Positions 59,493 through 64,000 of a stretch of 64,000 nucleotides of DNA are shown here, piece after piece. Numbering within the stretch: position 1 is the first letter of the stretch; the number at the start of each line of letters is the position of its first letter. The notes beneath the pieces were generated by a model, which worked only from the letters and a program-made list of their open reading frames with translations, ran no database searches and was not told the origin of the DNA. Where the stretch lies: NCBI GenBank assembly GCA_951640165.1, contig OX621265.1:15451001-15515000 (forward strand), given 5' to 3'. Both the position numbers and the translations under genes were made by a program. The DNA is from Pseudoips prasinana. Its lineage: Eukaryota; Arthropoda; Insecta; Lepidoptera; Nolidae.

Positions 59493-60200
59493 CCAAAAAG
59501 GATATCGCCACCCCATCTCATCCTGTGGGGGACGTAGAAGTCACCCCGAGTCACCAGAGAACGGGCAGCAGCCCGTAATGCAATTTCGTGTTCGGAGTCA
59601 CCGAAAATGTTACAGAAGGCTTACGGTGAATCGACTTTTTCAAAAACTCGTGCTTATGAGTGGTTCAAAGCATTCAAAAGCGGTCGAGATGTGATGAAAG
59701 AATTGCCTCGCTCTGGTAGGCCATCAACGTCTGCAATTGAAGTTAACATCGCAAAAGTGAAGGAAATAGTGACTGAAAATCCTCATTCAACTCTGAGAGA
59801 GATAGCCGCCGAACTTTCTGTATCTCACGAGTCGATACGTACCATTTTAACTAATCATTTGGGTATGAAACATGTTGCCACTCGGCTAGTCCCAAAAGAT
59901 CTGAATTTTCTCCAAAAACTCATTCGCATGAAAGTAGCTGAGGACATGGTAGAACGAGTCAATTCCGACCCAACATTCATGAAACGCATTGTTACTGGTG
60001 ACGAGAGGTGGGTTTACGAGTTTATCGAGTTTATAATAATATAAGTTAAGATGGTCATAGTACTCATATTATGACCATCTTAATTCGTTCGCCAACCCGT
60101 CTGCCAAGCGTGATGATTATGGCATATACCCCCCCCCCCCCCCCCCATTCTTGGCGGAGGCTCATGTCCAGCTGTGGACGTCATTCGACTGACATGAACA
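59493..60200 (-). repeat. Family X repeat, split around a mariner fragment
   Basis: GCCACCCCATCTCATCCTGT … GTAGAAGTCACCCCGAGTCA (59493-59575) and CGCCAACCCGTCTGCCAAGC … CATGTCCAGCTGTGGACGTC (60090-60200) are the two halves of an inverted family X copy. A C run of about 20 lies at 60128. Confidence 0.65.
59576..60046 (+). pseudogene. mariner transposase, N-terminal half
   Basis: From CAISCSE-like codons through MLQKAYGESTFSKTRAYEWF (first helix-turn-helix), ELPRSGRPSTSAIEVNIAKV (linker with GRP AT-hook-like motif), NPHSTLREIAAELSVSHESI (second HTH), GMKHVATRLVPKDLNFLQKL, and MKRIVTGDERWVYEF with the first catalytic Asp. Thereafter the sequence is FIEFIII-stop, so the second and third catalytic Asp and the C-terminus are lost. 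No mariner TIRs found. Frame intact for 145 residues (59607-60044). Inactive. Confidence 0.85.
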
Positions 60201-60292
60201 TTTCTTTGTCAAGATATTTTAAATTAGTTTTTTAAATATGTTAGTACTGCTTGTTTTGATACAATTCGGAATTTTATTGTCAATTTTAGGAG

Positions 60293-60543
60293 CTATACCG
60301 TAGCCTAGTTGGTAGTGCTCCTGCCTACGAAGCTGGTGGTCCTGGGTTCGAATCCCGGTAAGTGCAAATATTTGTGTGATGAGCACGAATATTTGTTTCT
60401 GAGTCATGGATGTTTTCTATGTATTTAAGTATTTATCTATCTATATACGTATGTATATCGTCGCCTGGTACCCATAGCACAAGCTTTGCTTAGTTTGGGT
60501 CTAGGATGATCTGTGTGACATTGTCCCTAGATATTATTATTAT
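60293..60543 (+). mobile_element. SINE family A, full length, copy 10
   Basis: CCGTAGCCTAGTTGGTAGTG, GGTTCGAATCCCGGTAAGTG, CCCTAGATATTATTATTATA. Confidence 0.9.
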
Positions 60544-60789
60544 ATATAAGAAACTTTTACTCATCAGACTTGTTTTGGCATTATGTACACTCAACCTATC
60601 CTTAATATTGTTTCGTCTGTTACGCTTTACAACATCACATATGCGCTCAAATTAATGCGGATTGGCATGGACAAACAATACTGCCTCCAAGATGTATAAG
60701 GAGCGATTGAGGTGTTAAAATAATAAATTTAATAAAATATGGTACACGTTTATCTATTGATTTCAAACCAAACATAAATAAATAAATAA

Positions 60790-61034
60790 ATATCTAGGGA
60801 CAATGACACACAGATCATCCTAGCCCCAAACTAAGCAAAGCTTGTACCATGGGTACCAGGCGACGATATACATACTTATATAGATAGATAAATACTTATA
60901 TACATAGAAAACATCTATGACTCAGAAACAAATATTCGTGCTCATCACACAACTATTTGCACTTACCGGGATTCGAACCCAGGACCACCAGCTTCGTAGG
61001 CAGGAGCACTACCAACTAGGCTACGGTGACCGTC
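60790..61034 (-). mobile_element. SINE family A, full length, copy 11
   Basis: Complete with A/B boxes. Inserted next to a Jockey-like LINE scrap. AAAT repeats at its 3' side instead of (ATT)n. Confidence 0.9.
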
Positions 61035-61185
61035 AAATTGCTCGAACACAACGTTTCGGAGTTTTAAAAATAATATCATTATTGGTTGAGTTTCCCCAAA
61101 ATATCATTCCATACCAAAGTACTGATGCTACTAGACCATAGTATGCAGTCAGGAGAGCATCAATATTTACTATTATTAAGAATAA
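61035..61185 (-). pseudogene. Jockey-like LINE fragment
   Basis: Minus strand reads VNIDALLTAYYGLVASVLWY, GMIFWGNSTNNDIIFKTPKR, CVRAI, parallel to the fragment at 30815-31520. Confidence 0.7.
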
Positions 61186-61186
61186 T

Positions 61187-61412
61187 ATAATAATATCCTG
61201 GCACATTATTTACACACTGCCATCTGATCCCAAACTAAGCAGAGCTTGTACTATGGAAACCAGATAACTGATATACTACATATACCTACTACTTTTCTTT
61301 CGTAAATATATACTTGTATATGTACACCCGGACTCAGGACAAATTCATGCACCAAATATCTGTCCTGGGCGCAATCGAACCTACGACCTGCGCGGCGTGC
61401 AAAGTAAGCATT
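61187..61412 (-). mobile_element. SINE family B, full length, copy 11
   Basis: 3' domain (TACAAGCTCTGCTTAGTTTG), middle TATATTTACGAAAGAAAAGT, head partly decayed (GGTCGTAGGTTCGATTGCG). Confidence 0.8.
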
Positions 61413-61416
61413 TTTT

Positions 61417-62120
61417 TTGTTTATTTGGGACTAGTCCCTCCCTCTTACCCACCACTGCAACTCTTGTTAAGCCAGGATCAACAGTAGCACACAATGAAAT
61501 GACGCTGAGCGGTGAGGCTCAGGCATGTCACGGGGAATTGCTTTAACTGTCTTGGATCCCGCTACGAATTTAATCATAAAGAAAAAAGAGGGTGATAGAA
61601 AATTAATAGTTCCACTTCCCTCCAGAGCAAAGCGGGAGACTGAATGAGGCTATAGCCTCATAAAACGAGAGATTTGCAACTAGAGAAGCCAGCTGCAAAC
61701 GCACCGAGGATCAATTTAAGGGTCCTAAGTGAGCTGTTATATTTGATTCCAATAGTAGGTATGGCAAAAGCGCTTAAAGGCACGGAAGTTGTTCCACATT
61801 GCTACAAGATCCGTATAATAAACTACTCCAGATATTGGTTGCAAGCTGTTTAACATAATATCACGCTGATTTTGCCAGAGATCACACTCCCAAAGGATGT
61901 GGTGAGCAGTTTGTTCATATTCGTTACTGGAAGTTGAGCACAGACAGATTGGTTAAGATACTAATTTGAAACTAAACAATTTACTTTTAAAATTGCCGTG
62001 TCCGGTAAGAAATAGTGCAACACAATGAATGGTCTATGATTAGCCAAGTTTTATTTAACCGTTCGCGTACGTCCGGAAAGAACTGGTGCAGATGGCGACC
62101 CTTAGTTGAGCTATTCCATC
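61417..62120 (-). mobile_element. Repeat family G, single-unit copy
   Basis: GGACTAGTCCCTCCCTCTTA, CAGTAGCACACAATGAAATG, CTTTAACTGTCTTGGATCCC, CAACTAGAGAAGCCAGCTGC, ATTTTGCCAGAGATCACACT, ACAGACAGATTGGTTAAGAT. Gives the ancestral order against which the tandem copy at 35 kb can be read. Confidence 0.6.
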
Positions 62121-62384
62121 TACATTGCCATTCATTTAGTAGTTCGTAATTTTTTTTTTAAATCGTTTATTCATAAAAGACATTTTGACAATTAAATTGT
62201 TACTCGCCAAGCGACAAAGCTTGTTGGCGAGACGCGCTCGTTTATATAATATTAACGGTATATATCACAATTATACCATATACTTAAACATTTTAAAATC
62301 TTAAATCTATGTTAAAAGTAAAACACAACAAAGAGAAAACATAATTAGAACAAAACAGCTAATCTAGACACGCAGCAGCATGTC

Positions 62385-62690
62385 GATCCAAGTTCAAGCA
62401 TTTTAAACCAGCCGATCCACAGCATCGCGCGAATGTAACTCAGCTATTGGCATAAATAGCCTGGTTATTTTCGTACGGTCGCGTAATGATAAGACATCAT
62501 TTTAAAAATTTTCACGCGTAGAATAATACATTGCTGCTCGTCTTTGAACTTCAAGATCAACCGGAAGTACACCCGCTAGGACAGGTAGGGCCTCTGTGCT
62601 TACTGTTCTATAGGTTTTACAGAGATATGCTCCAACCTCGCCAAAACATACTACAATTATTCATAGCATCAAAGATATCGCTTTCATAAC
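62385..62690 (-). pseudogene. R1/I-like LINE fragment (between RT and RNase H)
   Basis: Minus strand: EVGAYLCKTYRTVSTEALPV, LAGVLPVDLEVQRRAAMYYS, TREN, then after a stop LRDRTKITRLFMPIAELHSR. 'YRTVSTEALPVLAGVLPVDL' is the conserved segment preceding RNase H in several LINE clades. Confidence 0.65.
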
Positions 62691-62694
62691 TATA

Positions 62695-63108
62695 GCGACA
62701 TCGTTACGTGATTACTCAAGGGTGTGATCACTTAAGGATAGCTCCTGGGGGGATACGTACTCCATGGGGGCCTTTCAGATCCGGTAGGGAAATTGTCTCC
62801 AGGGGACACTTTCACGTCGGTATATTAGTAGAGTACATATTTCTTGCCGTAAGTCTTGATGTTCACCGCCGCAAAATATTAGAGATCTTTCATTGGCAAA
62901 GTTCAAAAACCATCTCAGATTGTGGCTCCTGGAAAAATCATTCTATTCCATCGGCGAATTATTTAATTAATTATATTATTTTTGTAAAATTTGACATATA
63001 ACAATCAAACATTTCGCATGCTGTTCATCAGTAAAATAGATGTGACTAACCTTATACTAAGACCACCATTGTACTCTATTTTTAAGTGAAATAAATAAAG
63101 TTAAAGTT
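62695..63108. other. No gene recognised
   Basis: A 97-residue plus frame (62708-63001) is not recognisable. Ends in GTGAAATAAATAAAGTTAAA, which looks like a polyadenylated 3' end just before a SINE A. Confidence 0.3.
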
Positions 63109-63110
63109 AA

Positions 63111-63338
63111 AGTAGCCTAGTTGGTAGTGCTTCTGCTTACGAAGCTGGTGGTCCTGGGTTCGAATCCCGGTAAGTGCAAATATTTGTGTGATGAGCACGA
63201 ATATTTGTTTGTGAGTCATGGATGTTTCCTATGTATTTAAGTATATATCTATCTATATAAGTATGTATATCGTCGCCGGTACCCATAGTACAAGCTTTGC
63301 TTAGTTTGGGGCTAGGATGATCTGTGTAACATTGTCCA
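63111..63338 (+). mobile_element. SINE family A, copy 12
   Basis: TAGCCTAGTTGGTAGTGCTT, GGTTCGAATCC, 3' domain; ends TGTAACATTGTCCATAAAAA without the GATATTATT tail. Confidence 0.85.
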
Positions 63339-63540
63339 TAAAAAAACTAAAAATAAAGAGCAATGGCGAGGGCTATACTCGGAGTTCCCCTGCGAGATTG
63401 AATTACAAACCGATGATCTTGTGAGGGTGACTGGACACCGCTGGAGTAGCATAAGACCGGTAATTGTGGAAATTATATTTATTAAATAAGTATTTATGTA
63501 TTCTATGTAAGTACACATCTTGTATATTAGTATATAGTAT

Positions 63541-63795
63541 AGAGGCGCTCATAGCGAGATGCTCTCACCGGTCCGTAAACGATCGGCGGGGTTAAGCAAC
63601 TAGGCCCGCGGTCAGTCCATAGATGGGTGACCGCCAAAGTGGTTTAATTTCTGAGCGTCTCCGTGCTTCGGAGGACAAGTTAAGCTGTCGGTCCCGGTTG
63701 TAGTCATTAGACAACAGTCGTTAAGACATGTCAGAGGCCTACTGCGGCTTGAGCAACTCTGACACTAGGGTTACCACTACCCATACGATAAGCAA
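63541..63795 (+). mobile_element. 5S-rRNA-like SINE family E, best copy
   Basis: GATGCTCTCACCGGTCCGTA, GATCGGCGGGGTTAAGCAAC, TAGGCCCGCGGTCAGTCCAT, AGATGGGTGACCGCCAAAGT, then GGACAAGTTAAGCTGTCGGT, CAGTCGTTAAGACATGTCAG, AGGCCTACTGCGGCTTGAGC and ACTCTGACACTAGGGTTACC. The first ~70 bp track positions ~30-95 of 5S rRNA including the A-box/IE/C-box region. It lacks the 5' third and the closing helix of 5S rRNA, so it is not a 5S gene. Confidence 0.75.
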
Positions 63796-63960
63796 GCAAT
63801 ATTAGTATAAGATTTCCACCTTCACACCTTACAATGTATAGTGCACCTACCAAGCTTTTCTCTGCATCACCCTAAGGTTGACTGGTAGAGAATGCCTCTG
63901 GCATTAAGTCCGCCTTATACATCGTTGTGCTAGAGTTTTAAATAAATAAAAAATAATAAT
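63796..63960 (+). mobile_element. LINE 3' UTR end with the same stem-loop
   Basis: TAAGGTTGACTGGTAGAG-AATGCC-TCT-GGCATT-AAGTCCGCC at about 63874-63914, then AAATAAATAAAAAATAATAA. Similar organisation to the CR1-like LINE 3' end at 49.4 kb. Confidence 0.65.
63891..63905 (+). ncRNA. LINE 3' UTR stem-loop, third covarying copy
   Basis: AATGCC-TCT-GGCATT, six pairs; sequence differs from the copies at 49.4 and 52.7 kb but pairing is kept and flanks (CTGG…GAG, AAG…CCGCC) are shared. Confidence 0.55.
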
Positions 63961-64000
63961 AAATACATTTAAACAATTTAACTAATTTTATTTGGGTAGG

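Noticed and set aside
62708..63001. 97-residue plus frame
   Set aside because: No motif recognised; composition and context (between LINE and SINE pieces) give no support.
63590..63640. A true 5S rRNA gene
   Set aside because: Only the internal-promoter half is similar; the 5' third and terminal helix are missing, and the same body follows in all three copies.

Overview
This window looks like a stretch of a lepidopteran (moth or butterfly) nuclear genome made almost entirely of transposable elements. The basis is the AT-rich, eukaryotic, heavily nested repeat content: Lep1-type Helitrons ending in a short GC hairpin plus CTAG, several tRNA-headed SINE families with (ATT)n tails, BMC1/RTE/R4/CR1/R1-like LINE pieces, TTAA-flanked piggyBac remnants, a mariner fragment and many palindromic MITEs. 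I see no convincing single-copy host gene, no free-standing tRNA or rRNA gene, no CRISPR array and no bacterial-type operon.

Layout. 0-4 kb: LINE fragments and a nearly complete but 3'-truncated R4/Dong-like LINE read on the minus strand. 4-13 kb: Helitrons, a 376-bp TIR element carrying a LINE insertion, and a Helitron (7.8-10.5 kb) interrupted by an element with about 0.5-kb terminal inverted repeats and the cysteine-rich C-terminus of a repetitive protein family; then three Helitrons in a row. 13.2-15.3 kb: an RTE LINE with a 15-bp target duplication. 15.5-31.5 kb: SINEs, LINE C-terminal pieces, MITEs and a TTAA-flanked piggyBac remnant (18.4-19.4 kb). 31.7-39.8 kb: a large mirror-image (foldback) structure with 1.5-kb arms, followed by a (GTCGAA)n microsatellite. 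40-47 kb: more SINEs, abutting Helitrons and LINE 3' ends. 47.5-51.45 kb: a TIR element holding a second member of the cysteine-rich family and a nested CR1-like LINE. 52-64 kb: MITEs, a deleted piggyBac inside a 5S-rRNA-like SINE, a segmental duplication, a mariner fragment, and repeats to the end.

How the parts relate. The autonomous pieces (LINE reverse transcriptases, piggyBac and mariner transposase remnants, the cysteine-rich family) are all visibly broken by truncation, frameshift or internal deletion. The non-autonomous pieces (SINEs, MITEs, short Helitrons) outnumber them. Nesting gives a relative chronology in many places: target duplications, and one paralogous empty site, show which insertion came later. 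The items I would look at first are the two cysteine-rich (CXC) TIR elements, the 5S-like SINE, a covarying stem-loop in LINE 3' ends, the 3' domain shared by two SINE families, and the 81-bp direct repeats around a captured piggyBac fragment.
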